Made by a program: the position numbers and the translations under genes. Below, one piece after another: positions 20,172 through 29,351 of a stretch of DNA of 64,000 bases. Location: assembly GCF_002927275.1 (NCBI RefSeq), contig NZ_PRKW01000001.1, positions 558,001 to 622,000 on the forward strand, given 5' to 3'. The notes beneath the pieces were generated by a model that had not been told where the DNA came from, made no database searches, and saw only the letters and a list, made by a program, of their open reading frames with translations. This stretch comes from Arthrobacter pityocampae. GTDB lineage: Bacteria; Actinomycetota; Actinomycetes; Actinomycetales; Micrococcaceae. The first letter of the stretch is position 1. Every line of letters begins with the position of its first letter.

Positions 20172-20279
20172 GCCTCAATACTGGCCTATCGGCCCAGCAA
20201 AGTCCCATCCGCCGCGGGGTGCGGGACGGCGCGTCGCACACGGCCCTGCGCGGCTGCCTCGAACGGGCGCACGTCTCAC

Positions 20280-20285
20280 TATGAT
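20280..20285 (+). promoter_or_regulatory. Candidate -10 element of the MoxR/DUF58 operon
   Basis: TATGAT is a good actinobacterial -10 hexamer 56 bp upstream of the ATG at 20341. The matching -35 position (CCTCGA with a 17-bp spacer) is poor, so only the -10 is supported. Confidence 0.4.
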
Positions 20286-20340
20286 GCTGGAGGGGGCCGC
20301 TGATCGCCTGCCTCCGGAGAACACCGACCGAGGGGATGCC

Positions 20341-21681
20341 ATGAACGAGCAGGTGGAGGGTTCGCCGGACGGCCGCCCGGCGGACGACCGGACGCCGCCC
20401 GGACAGACCGGCCCGCCCGTTCCGGCCAACCCGTGGGGGCAGCCCCAGGGCCCGTCGCGTGCCGACGCCCCCGGACACCCCGGCCCGCCCCCGACCGGGG
20501 GCTTCCCGCCGCCCTACGGACAGAGCGCGCCGCCCTCCGGACAGACCGCACCGTCCGGGCAGCCGCCGCAGTACGGACCTCCTCCGGGCAGCCAGGGCTG
20601 GGGCACGGTCTACCCCCCGCGCGGGCCGGGACAGGGCGGCCCCGGGTTCGATCGGCACCCGGGCTACCAGGCCCCGCCGAAACCGGGAGTCATCCCGCTG
20701 CGCCCCCTCGGCCTCGGAGAGATCCTCGACGGCGCGTTCCAGGCGTGCCGCAAGAACCCTCTGGCGACGTTCGGGATCGCCATCCTCCTGCAGGCCGTCG
20801 TCGCGCTCGTGACCGTGCTCCTGCTCGGAAACTTCATGTCCTCCCTCGAGGTCTTCGAGTCCGCGACCCCCACGGAGGACGACCTCATCGGCGTCGCCGC
20901 CGGCATCGGAGCCCTCGCATCCGTCGCCGGAGTCGTGTCCGGGGTCGCGCTCCTCGTGCTGCAGGGCATCCTGGTGATCCCCATCGCCCGCGCCGTCATC
21001 AACCAGAAGACCACCTTCGGCCAGGCCTGGCGGCTCGCCCGCGGACGCATCCTCCCGTTGCTCGGTTTCGGGCTGCTGGCTTTCGCCGCGAGCCTCGTCG
21101 GGCTGGCCCTCCTCGTGGGCATCTCGGCGCTCGCGATCGTCGGGCTGAAGGAGTACTCGGCCCTCGTCATCGTCCCCCTCGTGCTCGGCGCGATCGCCGC
21201 CCTGGTGTGGGTGAGCACGAAGCTCGTCGTCGCCCCGGCCGCCCTGATGCTGGAGGGCACCGGACCCTGGACGTCGATCAGGCGCTCGTGGCAGCTGACC
21301 CGGGGCAACTGGTGGCGGACCTTCGGCATCGTGCTCCTGACGAGCATCATCGTCTCGATCATCACCTCCGTCATCTCGGCGCCGCTCTCCTTCGCCGTGA
21401 CGCTCCTCTTCGGCTTCAGCACCAGCACGTCCGCCACGCCGGACGCCCTGGATTCGCTGCCCGTCCTCGCCGCCTCCCAGGCCATCACGGCCCTGTTCAC
21501 CGCCGTGGGGTACGCCTTCCAGGCGGGGGTCACCTCCCTGCTGTACGTCGACCTCCGCATCCGTCGGGAAGGCTTCGACGTCGTCCTCATGCGCGAACAC
21601 GAGCAGGCCGGTGCCGGGACGACGGACCTCCTGCCCGGCGGCACCACCTCGTTCGGCCACCAGCCGGGCGGACCGGCCTGA
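20341..21681 (+). CDS. Glycerophosphodiesterase-type membrane-domain protein
   Basis: A 446-residue protein with a disordered Pro/Gly/Gln-rich N-terminus (about 1-112). Six or more membrane helices follow (for example LATFGIAILLQAVVALV, LASVAGVVSGVALLV, ILPLLGFGLLAFAASL, ALVIVPLVLGAIAALVWV, TFGIVLLTSIIVSIITSV). RSWQLTRGNWWRTFGI is typical of the membrane domain found in GPDPase_memb-family proteins. There is no catalytic phosphodiesterase domain, so it is unlikely to be an enzyme. The ATG follows GAGGGGA. It heads an operon with DUF4129, DUF4350, MoxR and DUF58 genes, divergent from mtrAB. Confidence 0.82.
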   Translation: MNEQVEGSPDGRPADDRTPPGQTGPPVPANPWGQPQGPSRADAPGHPGPPPTGGFPPPYGQSAPPSGQTAPSGQPPQYGPPPGSQGWGTVYPPRGPGQGGPGFDRHPGYQAPPKPGVIPLRPLGLGEILDGAFQACRKNPLATFGIAILLQAVVALVTVLLLGNFMSSLEVFESATPTEDDLIGVAAGIGALASVAGVVSGVALLVLQGILVIPIARAVINQKTTFGQAWRLARGRILPLLGFGLLAFAASLVGLALLVGISALAIVGLKEYSALVIVPLVLGAIAALVWVSTKLVVAPAALMLEGTGPWTSIRRSWQLTRGNWWRTFGIVLLTSIIVSIITSVISAPLSFAVTLLFGFSTSTSATPDALDSLPVLAASQAITALFTAVGYAFQAGVTSLLYVDLRIRREGFDVVLMREHEQAGAGTTDLLPGGTTSFGHQPGGPA

Positions 21682-21724
21682 TGCCGGACGGCGCCGCAGC
21701 CGGTTCCCCCTCCGGGGGACGCGC

Positions 21725-22402
21725 ATGAGCGGTGGGGTCCGTCTCCTCCTCACCCCCGACGCGGACGAGGCACGGCGCCTGCTGGAGGAGGAACTGGCCG
21801 AGCCGGCGTACGTCGAGGCGCAGCCGGGCCTGCTCGAGCGGCTTCTCGGTGAGCTCCTGCGCGGCCTCGCACGGCTCCTCGACGGGGTGGGCGGGCTCGC
21901 GCCGGGGCCGGGCACCCTCGTGCTGGCCCTGGGCGCGGTGCTCATCGTCGTCGTGGCCGTCGTGCTCGTCAGACCACGGCTGAATGCGCGCGGCCGGGCG
22001 CAGGACTCCCCCGTGTTCGACGACGCCGGGACGCGCTCCGCCGACCACCACCGCCGCCGGGCCGCCGCCTTCGCCGCCGACCGGGACTGGAACGGGGCCG
22101 TCGCCGAGCTGCTGCGGGCGGTCATCAGGTCCGCCGAGGAACGCCTCCTGGTCGCCGATCAGCCGGGACGGACAGCCACGGAGGCGGCCGCCCAGCTCGG
22201 CGCCGTCGTCCCGCCGCTGTCCGAGGACGTCGCCTGGCTGGCCGACCTGTTCAACGAGACCCATTACGGGAGCGGCACGGCGTCCGAGGGCGCCTACCGG
22301 CGCGCGACCGGGATCGACGCGCGCCTCACGGCCGAGCGCCCCTCCCGGTCCGCGGGCACGACGTCACCGACGACACCGGCGACACCGGCGGCACCCCGAT
22401 GA
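21725..22402 (+). CDS. DUF4129-domain membrane protein
   Basis: A 225-residue protein. It has an N-terminal helix-rich stretch, one membrane helix (about 62-84, GTLVLALGAVLIVVVAVVLV) and a soluble C-terminal DUF4129 domain (about 100-205). The latter contains RAAAFAADRDWNGAVAELLRAV, RTATEAAAQLG and the NETHYG element. DUF4129 proteins accompany MoxR/DUF58 systems and transglutaminase-like proteins; the biochemical role is unknown. The stop overlaps the next start as ATGA (22399-22402), indicating coupled translation. The C-terminal tail is a TP/TA repeat. Confidence 0.85.
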   Translation: MSGGVRLLLTPDADEARRLLEEELAEPAYVEAQPGLLERLLGELLRGLARLLDGVGGLAPGPGTLVLALGAVLIVVVAVVLVRPRLNARGRAQDSPVFDDAGTRSADHHRRRAAAFAADRDWNGAVAELLRAVIRSAEERLLVADQPGRTATEAAAQLGAVVPPLSEDVAWLADLFNETHYGSGTASEGAYRRATGIDARLTAERPSRSAGTTSPTTPATPAAPR

Positions 22403-23603
22403 GCTCGGACCGGGAGGTCATGGGCGACGGCGGCAGCGCACTCACGACCGCCCGTACCGGGCTGCGGCGGTCCCGTCCCGTGATCCTCGGGGTGATCGTC
22501 CTCGCCGTGATCCTCCTGGTCAACCTCCTGTCCGGTCCGGAGGAGGACTCCCGCCCGCTGTCCCCCGGCAACGCGGCGCCCCCGGGGGCACGCGCGGTCG
22601 CGGAGGTCCTCGCCGCCGAGGGCGTCGACGTCGAGCGCGTCGACTCCTACGACGACGCGCTCGCTTCCCTCGAGGCGGGCCCGGCGACCCTGTTCCTCCA
22701 CGACCCCCAGCAGTACCTGAGCTCGAGCCAGGTGGAGGAGCTGATCGTCCTGGCGGACCGCGCCGTCCTCGCCGCGCCGGGCGAGCGCCAGTTGGCCGGC
22801 CTCGGCGACGACTTCGCGCCGGTCGGCGCCGTGCCCCTCGAGCTCGCCGGCGACGCCCCGACCGTGGCAGCCGGCTGCACCGACGGAGACGCGACCGCCG
22901 CCGGGACGCTCACGGCGGGCGGGACCGCCTACTCGGGTGCCGTCGAGTGCTTCCCCGTCACGGTCGAGGACGGCGGCGGGGACGCTGCCGGGGACGCCAC
23001 GGGCGGCCTGTACACGACGAACAGCGACGGGTCGGTGGCCGTCCTGGGCGCCCCGTCGATCCTGTCCAACGCGGCCGTCACGGACGCGGGCAACGCTGCC
23101 CTCGCCCTGCGTGCGCTCGGATCCTCGCCCACCCTCGTCTGGTACGAACCCACCGGGGCGGACGTCGTCGCCACCGGGGAGGGCATCGACCCGAGGACGC
23201 TCCTCCCGCCCTGGGTGGATCCACTGCTCCTCTGGCTCCTCGCCTGCGCGGTCCTCGCCATGCTGTGGCGGGGACGGCGCATGGGGCCCCTCGCAACCGA
23301 GCCGCTGCCCGTCGTCGTCCGCGCCGCCGAGACGGCGGAGGGCCGGGCCCGGCTCTACCAGGACTCCCGGGCCGTGGGCCATGCGGCAGCCACCCTGCGT
23401 GCGGCATGCCTCGCCCGGATGGCCCGCCGGCTCCGCGTGGACCGTGGGGCGTCCGCCGCGGAGGTCATCGACGCCGCAGCCCGCCACAGCGGCCGGCCGA
23501 GGACCGACCTCGAGCAGCGACTGCTCCACCTCCCGACCACCAACCATGAGCTTGTGCTCTGGGCACAGGACATCCTCGACCTCGAGAAGGAGATCACGCC
23601 GTC

Positions 23604-23607
<4 letters not shown>
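22399..23607 (+). CDS. DUF4350-domain membrane protein
   Basis: A 402-residue protein. Membrane helix 1 is at ~28-46 (PVILGVIVLAVILLVNLLSG). A large extracytoplasmic DUF4350 region (about 50-265) contains NAAPPGARAVAEVLAAEGVDVE, YSGAVECFPV and the motif VAVLGAPSILSNAAV. Helix 2 is at ~270-288 (PLLLWLLACAVLAMLW), followed by a basic cytosolic tail (RRMGPLATEPLPVVVRAAET). The fold resembles class I glutamine amidotransferase-like domains used as periplasmic sensors in MoxR operons; no catalytic triad is evident. It overlaps both neighbours by four bases (ATGA), locking it between DUF4129 and MoxR. Confidence 0.85.
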
Positions 23608-24719
<1,112 letters not shown>

Positions 24720-24777
24720 GCCCACCACCCCGCCCGGGCGCGCACCGCCGCGCCGGGGTCCGAGAGGAGCTCTCCCC

Positions 24778-26070
24778 ATGGTCATCACCGGCCGCCTGGT
24801 CCTGCTGGCGCTGCTCGGCGTCGTCCCGGTCATCGTGTACCCGGGCGCGACGTCGATCCTGCTGTGGGCGCTGCTCCTCGCGGCGGCCGTCGGCCTCGAC
24901 CTCGCCCTGGCGGCGTCCCCCCGACGCGTCGGCATCCGCCGCACCCTGCCCGACGGCGTGCGGCTGGGTGAGGCGTGCGCGAGCGTCGTGGTCCTGCGCA
25001 ACGACACCCCGCGCACCCTCCGCGCCACGGTGCGCGAGGCGTGGCAGCCGTCCGCGGGCGCCGTGGACCCGGAGCAGTCCGTCGTCGTGCCGGCCGGCGA
25101 GGCACGACGCCTGACCCTCCGCCTCCGCCCCAAGCGCCGCGGGATCCTCCGTGTGGAGACGGTCACGGTGCGGAGCGCCGGGCCCCTCGGGATGGCCGCG
25201 CGGCAGGTCACCGTGCCGGCCCCGGGCGTGCTTCGGGTGCTGCCGCCGTTCAACTCCAAGCGGCACCTCCCTTCCAAGCTGCGCCGCCTGCGGGAGCTCG
25301 ACGGCCGGGCCGCCGTACAGATCCGGGGTGCCGGCACGGAGTTCGACTCCCTCCGGGACTACGTCCGCGGCGATGACGTCCGGTCGATCGACTGGCGCGC
25401 CACGGCGCGTCGCCGCGACACCGTCGTCAGGACCTGGCGGCCCGAACGGGACCGCCGCGTCGTCGTCGTGCTCGACACCTCCCGCACCTCCGCGGCGCGG
25501 GTCCTCGACGAGCCGCGGCTGGACACCGGCATCGAAGCCGCGCTGCTGCTGTCCGTGCTGGCCGAGCGCGGTGGCGACAGGGTGCACTTCCTGGCCTACG
25601 ACCGCAGGCTCCGCGCCCGGGTGGACTCGACCGCCAAGGGCAACCTCCTGGCCTCGCTCGTGACGGCCATGGCCCCGCTCGAGGCGGAACTGATCGAGGC
25701 GGACTGGTCCCGTGTCCCCGCCCAGGTGCGGGCCGTGTCACCGCACCGCTCCCTCGTCGTCCTGCTCACCTCGCTCGACGCCGGGTCCGTGGAGGAGGGC
25801 CTCCTGCCCGCGCTGCCAGGCCTGACCGAACGTCACGTCGTCGTGGTCGCCTCCGTGCGCGATCCGCGGCTGGAGGAGATGGGCGCGGACCGCTCGACCG
25901 CGGCGGCGACATTCCGGGCTGCTGCCGCGGAACGCTCCCTCCTGGACCGCGCCGCGGTGGCGCAGCAGATCCGGCTGCTCGGGGCGGAGGTGGTGGACGC
26001 GGCGCCCGCGGACCTCCCGCCACTCCTCGCCGACGCCTACATCAGGCTCAAGGCCACCGGCCGGCTCTGA
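24778..26070 (+). CDS. DUF58-domain protein, MoxR partner
   Basis: A 430-residue protein with two closely spaced membrane helices (about 7-23 and 26-44). A β-rich segment follows, then the DUF58 core with TEFDSLRDYVRGDDVRSIDW and TVVRTWRPERDRRVVVVLDTS. The latter is a von Willebrand factor A-like fold with an incomplete MIDAS motif (DTSRTS). DUF58 proteins are the usual clients or partners of MoxR ATPases. The ATG at 24778 follows GAGAGGAGC. It is the last gene of the operon, which ends in a hairpin convergent with the methyltransferase gene. Confidence 0.93.
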   Translation: MVITGRLVLLALLGVVPVIVYPGATSILLWALLLAAAVGLDLALAASPRRVGIRRTLPDGVRLGEACASVVVLRNDTPRTLRATVREAWQPSAGAVDPEQSVVVPAGEARRLTLRLRPKRRGILRVETVTVRSAGPLGMAARQVTVPAPGVLRVLPPFNSKRHLPSKLRRLRELDGRAAVQIRGAGTEFDSLRDYVRGDDVRSIDWRATARRRDTVVRTWRPERDRRVVVVLDTSRTSAARVLDEPRLDTGIEAALLLSVLAERGGDRVHFLAYDRRLRARVDSTAKGNLLASLVTAMAPLEAELIEADWSRVPAQVRAVSPHRSLVVLLTSLDAGSVEEGLLPALPGLTERHVVVVASVRDPRLEEMGADRSTAAATFRAAAAERSLLDRAAVAQQIRLLGAEVVDAAPADLPPLLADAYIRLKATGRL

Positions 26071-26108
26071 CGTGCCAGGCCGGGCCCCGCCGGTCCGCCC
26101 TGGCACGT
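26070..26108. terminator. Terminator of the MoxR/DUF58 operon
   Basis: Arms ACGTGCCAGG (26070-26079) and CCTGGCACGT (26099-26108) are exact reverse complements around a GC-rich 19-base loop, starting at the last base of the DUF58 stop codon. The position between convergent genes suggests it can act on both strands. Confidence 0.65.
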
Positions 26109-26121
26109 CCGCCGGGTGCGC

Positions 26122-26967
26122 TCAGGGCTTCCGGGCGACGATCGTGTACGTGCAGGGCACGAGGTCCCGTTCGGCCTCCGGCCAGGCGAAGCCGTCCGGC
26201 ACCTCGACCATGCGGGGCGAGAACCTCCACGGGAGGGTCCGCCCCTCCTCGAGGTGGAGGAGCTGAAGTCCTGCACCGAGGAGCGCGGTGACGATGGCGG
26301 AGAGCGGGTGCGCCCACTCGTACGTCCGGGAATGGGCCACCCTGCCGTCGCCCGCGTACGTGGAGTCCTCGTCCCACACCTGCGCCTGCCCGGTACCGAA
26401 GTACGGGTATCTCAGCTGCAGCCCGTCGGCCGTCTCGTCGAGGGCGTAGAGCACGGGATGGCCGTCCCGGATGTAGAAGGTGCCGCCGGTCCGGAGCAGC
26501 CCGGAGACCTGGTCGGCCCAGCGCTCCAGGTCGGGCAGCCAGGTGATGGTCCCGATGCTGGTGTAGACGAGGTCGAAGTCCCCGCTCACGGCCGCCCGGG
26601 CGTCGAGGACGTCGGTCTCCACCCACGTCACGTCGAGACCCAGGCGACGGGCGAGCCCGGCCGCCGACCTCAGGGCCCCCGGGGAGAAGTCCACGCCCGT
26701 GACCCGGGCCCCGGCCCGCGCCAGGGACACGGTGTCGATGCCGATGTGGCACTGGAGATGGCAGGCGTCCAGCCCGGCCACGGATCCATGCGGGAGGAAG
26801 GGCGCCAGGACGCCGAGGTCCGTCCGGACCACGCTGCTGAGGTGGTCCGGGTCGTCGAGGTCACCGATCGCGTACGCCTTCTCGTGCAGCGGCACCCGGT
26901 CCTCCCAGTTGTCGCGGTTCGCGGCGCGCGCGGCCGCCCAGTCGATCGCACTCCGGTCCTCGGTCAT
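26122..26967 (-). CDS. Class I SAM-dependent methyltransferase
   Basis: A 281-residue soluble protein. The SAM-binding motif I is unusual: GLDACHLQCHIGIDTVSLARAGARVTG-like, with Cys/His in place of the usual Gly-rich loop, followed by acidic VDFSPGAL. Motifs VETDVLDA and GDFDLVYTSIGTITWLPD follow. The substrate is unknown. The ATG at 26967 has no Shine-Dalgarno, but a TATGCT hexamer lies six bases upstream, suggesting a leaderless transcript; an alternative ATG at 26994 would add nine residues. It is divergent from the DUF4166 gene with 75 bp between the starts. Confidence 0.85.
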   Translation of the reverse strand: MTEDRSAIDWAAARAANRDNWEDRVPLHEKAYAIGDLDDPDHLSSVVRTDLGVLAPFLPHGSVAGLDACHLQCHIGIDTVSLARAGARVTGVDFSPGALRSAAGLARRLGLDVTWVETDVLDARAAVSGDFDLVYTSIGTITWLPDLERWADQVSGLLRTGGTFYIRDGHPVLYALDETADGLQLRYPYFGTGQAQVWDEDSTYAGDGRVAHSRTYEWAHPLSAIVTALLGAGLQLLHLEEGRTLPWRFSPRMVEVPDGFAWPEAERDLVPCTYTIVARKP

Positions 26968-26973
26968 GGAGCG

Positions 26974-26979
26974 AGCATA
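26974..26979 (-). promoter_or_regulatory. Candidate -10 of a leaderless transcript
   Basis: TATGCT read on the minus strand ends six bases before the ATG of the methyltransferase gene. That places the expected transcription start at the start codon itself. No -35 match was found. Confidence 0.45.
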
Positions 26980-27042
26980 CGAGGTCCTGCGCATCCCGCC
27001 GGCGTGATTGACTGGGTGTCCGAGCGACGGAAGCGAACCGAC

Positions 27043-27711
27043 ATGACCTCGATCTACCAGCAGGCGATGGGCAGCGACTTCGGCCGCCTCCAGCCGGAAC
27101 TGCGCGACTACTTCGGACTGCACGCCGACAGCGGGCTGTCGGGCTCCGGCCGCGGGGTGTTCGACGTCGCCGGGTGCCCCGCATGGTTCGCCCGCCCGGC
27201 CTTCCGGCTCACCGCCCTCGAGAACGCGTTCTTCCCCGAGTACAGCAGCGACGTCCCGTTCACCATCCGCAACTACCCGCACACCGATCCGTTCGGGCGG
27301 CCGGCCCTCACAGCACGCAGGGAACTGGATTTCGGGACCGCCCTGCGCGTCTTCGAGGACACGACGTCCCTGCGCGACGGCGTCCTCACCGACTACGTGG
27401 GCCGCCACCGCCGCATGGCCACCCTCCTGACGTGCACGGCCACCGACGACGGCCGCATCCGCATGGTGTCCTCGCAGACGCGCCTCTTCGCGGGCCTCCG
27501 GCTGCCGCTCCCCGACGCCCTCGGCGCACTCGCCTACGTGGAGCAGTGGTGGGACGACGACGCCGGCCGGTTCAGGATCAGCACGCGGGTCATCCACCGT
27601 CAGCTGGGGACCCTGCTCGTCTACGCGGGGAGCTTCGAGTACGCCCTCGAGGAGTTCGACGGCGTTCTGCCCCCCGAGGCCCGACCGCTCCGCTGGGAAG
27701 AGCGCGTCTGA
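27043..27711 (+). CDS. DUF4166-domain protein
   Basis: A 222-residue protein resembling the DUF4166 family: QPELRDYFGLHADSGLSGSGRG, NAFFPEYSSDVPFTIRNYP, RELDFG near residue 105, then VEQWWDDDAGRFRISTRV. The function is unknown; the domain is often found with saccharopine-dehydrogenase-like or epimerase proteins, neither of which is here. There is no signal peptide. The ATG at 27043 is preceded by a weak GGAAG; a GTG at 27016 would add nine residues. The last 29 bp, including the stop, recur 67 bp downstream with the stop changed to CGA. Confidence 0.8.
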   Translation: MTSIYQQAMGSDFGRLQPELRDYFGLHADSGLSGSGRGVFDVAGCPAWFARPAFRLTALENAFFPEYSSDVPFTIRNYPHTDPFGRPALTARRELDFGTALRVFEDTTSLRDGVLTDYVGRHRRMATLLTCTATDDGRIRMVSSQTRLFAGLRLPLPDALGALAYVEQWWDDDAGRFRISTRVIHRQLGTLLVYAGSFEYALEEFDGVLPPEARPLRWEERV

Positions 27712-27786
27712 CCCGACCCTCCGATTCCCTGCCGCGCCGCTGGATTCCCTGCCGCGCCGCTGGGAAGAGCGCGTCCGACCCGACCC
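27691..27786. repeat. Nested duplications after the DUF4166 gene
   Basis: The gene's final 29 bp (27691-27719, starting CGCTGGGAAGAGCGCG) recur at 27758-27786 with one substitution that removes the stop. Between them GATTCCCTGCCGCGCCGCTG occurs twice in exact tandem (27723-27742, 27743-27762). This looks like recent slippage or local duplication. Confidence 0.85.
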
Positions 27787-27810
27787 CCGGGGCCCGGCCG
27801 CGCCCGCGTC

Positions 27811-27834
27811 GGGTCAGCCTTCGGGTCAGCCTTC
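27811..27834. repeat. 12-bp tandem duplication across a stop codon
   Basis: GGGTCAGCCTTC occurs twice in exact tandem (27811-27822, 27823-27834). The second copy holds the last codons and TGA of the minus-strand methionine synthase-like gene. Because the unit is 12 bp, the first copy supplies a second in-frame TGA. Confidence 0.85.
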
Positions 27835-28857
27835 GGCGCGGATCTGGTCCAGGGCGTCGGCGGCCTGCGCGAGCCGGGTGAGCGCCCGGGTCGCACCGGT
27901 CGGAGTGAGTGCGTCGAGGCCCGGGAGGGCGGTGACCGTCAGCGAGGCGAGCGCCGTCGCCGGCAGCCCGATCCGGCGCCAGACGGCGAGCACGGACTCC
28001 GCGAGGACCCGGACCTGCGGGACGCCGGCCCGGCCGTCGAGGATCCCGAGCCAGAGCTGACGCCCGGACTCGATGTCCGCGGCGAGGTCCTCCCAGCGGC
28101 GATCGGAGACGCGCCGAAGGTCCAGGGACAGCGCGTGGGCCGCGCTGGACCGGGCGGCGTCGACCGCCACGTCGCCGTGTCCCGGGGCGAGTACGGTGCC
28201 CGCGGCCCCGGCGGCGACGACGGACGCCGTCACGAGGTCCCACGCCTCGGTGGCCTCCCGGCGGTCCAGCGCCCGGAGGCTCCGGTAGCCGCTCGCGGTG
28301 GGCACCCTGCCCGTGAGGACGTCGTCGGCGTCGGGCTCGTCGAACTGCACCAGCACCTCGGCCCCCCGCGCCACCGCGGACACCCGGCGGACGAGATCCG
28401 CGGCTCCCACAGCGAGCGACTCGTAGAGCTCCCGCCGCGCGCCGTGGTCGATGAGGACGCGCTCACCGCCGTGCAGGTGGACGCCGGCCGCCAGCGACAG
28501 CGGTCCCTGGAGATGCAGCTTCACGCGCGACGCGGGGCTCTCCTCCGCGCCGGCGACGTCACCGAGGGCGTTGACGTCCGAGGACAGGGCCGACTCCGCG
28601 CGGCGCTGGTCCTTGCCGGGCCGCTGGACGAGGCGCCAGCCGTGCGGCTGCAGGTCGAAGGGCAGCTCGACGAGCACGCCGAGCGTCCGTCCGACGGCGT
28701 CGCTCCCCGGTCCGCGCGCCGGCAGGGAGGGCAGGAAGGAGAGGTTCGCTCCCCCCAGCTCGCCCCGCACGGCACGGTTCGCCTCGTGCGGATCCGTCCC
28801 GGGCCAGTCGCCGGGAGCCGTCGCCCCGACGACGGGTCCGCGCGCGCCGTCAGGCAT
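27826..28857 (-). CDS. MetE C-terminal-domain-like protein without cysteine
   Basis: A 343-residue protein matching the short actinobacterial proteins annotated as cobalamin-independent methionine synthase (the C-terminal barrel of MetE). Visible similarities are ANLSFLPSLPARGPGSDAVG, VKLHLQGPLSLA, VLVQFDEPDADDVL and LAPGHGDV. Catalysis by MetE needs a zinc held by one His and two Cys, but this protein contains no cysteine at all. It is therefore unlikely to make methionine by the MetE mechanism. Its ATG overlaps the chorismate mutase stop by eight bases, and it sits downstream of iscS-like and mnmA genes. The 3' end carries a 12-bp tandem duplication. Confidence 0.82.
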   Translation of the reverse strand: MPDGARGPVVGATAPGDWPGTDPHEANRAVRGELGGANLSFLPSLPARGPGSDAVGRTLGVLVELPFDLQPHGWRLVQRPGKDQRRAESALSSDVNALGDVAGAEESPASRVKLHLQGPLSLAAGVHLHGGERVLIDHGARRELYESLAVGAADLVRRVSAVARGAEVLVQFDEPDADDVLTGRVPTASGYRSLRALDRREATEAWDLVTASVVAAGAAGTVLAPGHGDVAVDAARSSAAHALSLDLRRVSDRRWEDLAADIESGRQLWLGILDGRAGVPQVRVLAESVLAVWRRIGLPATALASLTVTALPGLDALTPTGATRALTRLAQAADALDQIRAEG

Positions 28858-29308
28858 CGGGCCCGTGCGTTCCCGGAGCCGCGGGCGCCTGGTCGGCGGG
28901 GGGCTCCTGCGCCTGGTCGGCGGGCGCGTCGGGTCCTGGTCCTGCGGGCTCGGCGGCCGGCCGCCGGTTCTCCGAGATGGCCTGGTGGTGGCGGATGACC
29001 TCGGAGATGATGAAGTTCAGGAACTTCTCGGCGAACGCCGGATCGAGCTGCGCCTCCTCGGCGAGCATGCGGAGGCGGGCGATCTGGGCCGCCTCACGCT
29101 GCGGATCACCGGCGGGGAGGGCGTGTTCGGCCTTCAGGTGGCCCACCCGCTGCGTCGCCTTGAAGCGCTCGGCCAGGAGATACACGAGGGTGGCGTCGAT
29201 GTTGTCGATCGAGCTCCTGACCGAGAGCAGCTCGGCCATCACCTCGGGGGCCACGTCTCCTGCGAGCGAACTGGCGGCCGGGTCGAAGCCGCTGCGTGGA
29301 TGCGTCAT
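28850..29308 (-). CDS. Chorismate mutase, AroQ type
   Basis: A 152-residue protein with an all-helical AroQ domain (about 22-110): LSVRSSIDNIDATLVYLLAERFKATQRVGHLK, DPQREAAQIARLR and FLNFIISEVIRHHQ. Conserved Arg, Lys and Gln-equivalent positions are present. It rearranges chorismate to prephenate for phenylalanine and tyrosine synthesis. The C-terminal ~40 residues are a Pro/Ala/Asp tail of no known function. There is no signal peptide, so it is cytosolic. It overlaps the MetE-like gene by eight bases and is 43 bp from mnmA, so transcription with mnmA is plausible. Confidence 0.93.
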   Translation of the reverse strand: MTHPRSGFDPAASSLAGDVAPEVMAELLSVRSSIDNIDATLVYLLAERFKATQRVGHLKAEHALPAGDPQREAAQIARLRMLAEEAQLDPAFAEKFLNFIISEVIRHHQAISENRRPAAEPAGPGPDAPADQAQEPPADQAPAAPGTHGPDA

Positions 29309-29351
29309 GACTCCAGTCAAGCAGAACCCCGCGGGGCTCCGTGAACTGCGA

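Noticed and set aside
29309-29351. Riboswitch or T-box before the chorismate mutase and methionine synthase-like genes
   Set aside because: The 43-bp gap after mnmA is too short and shows no conserved riboswitch core.
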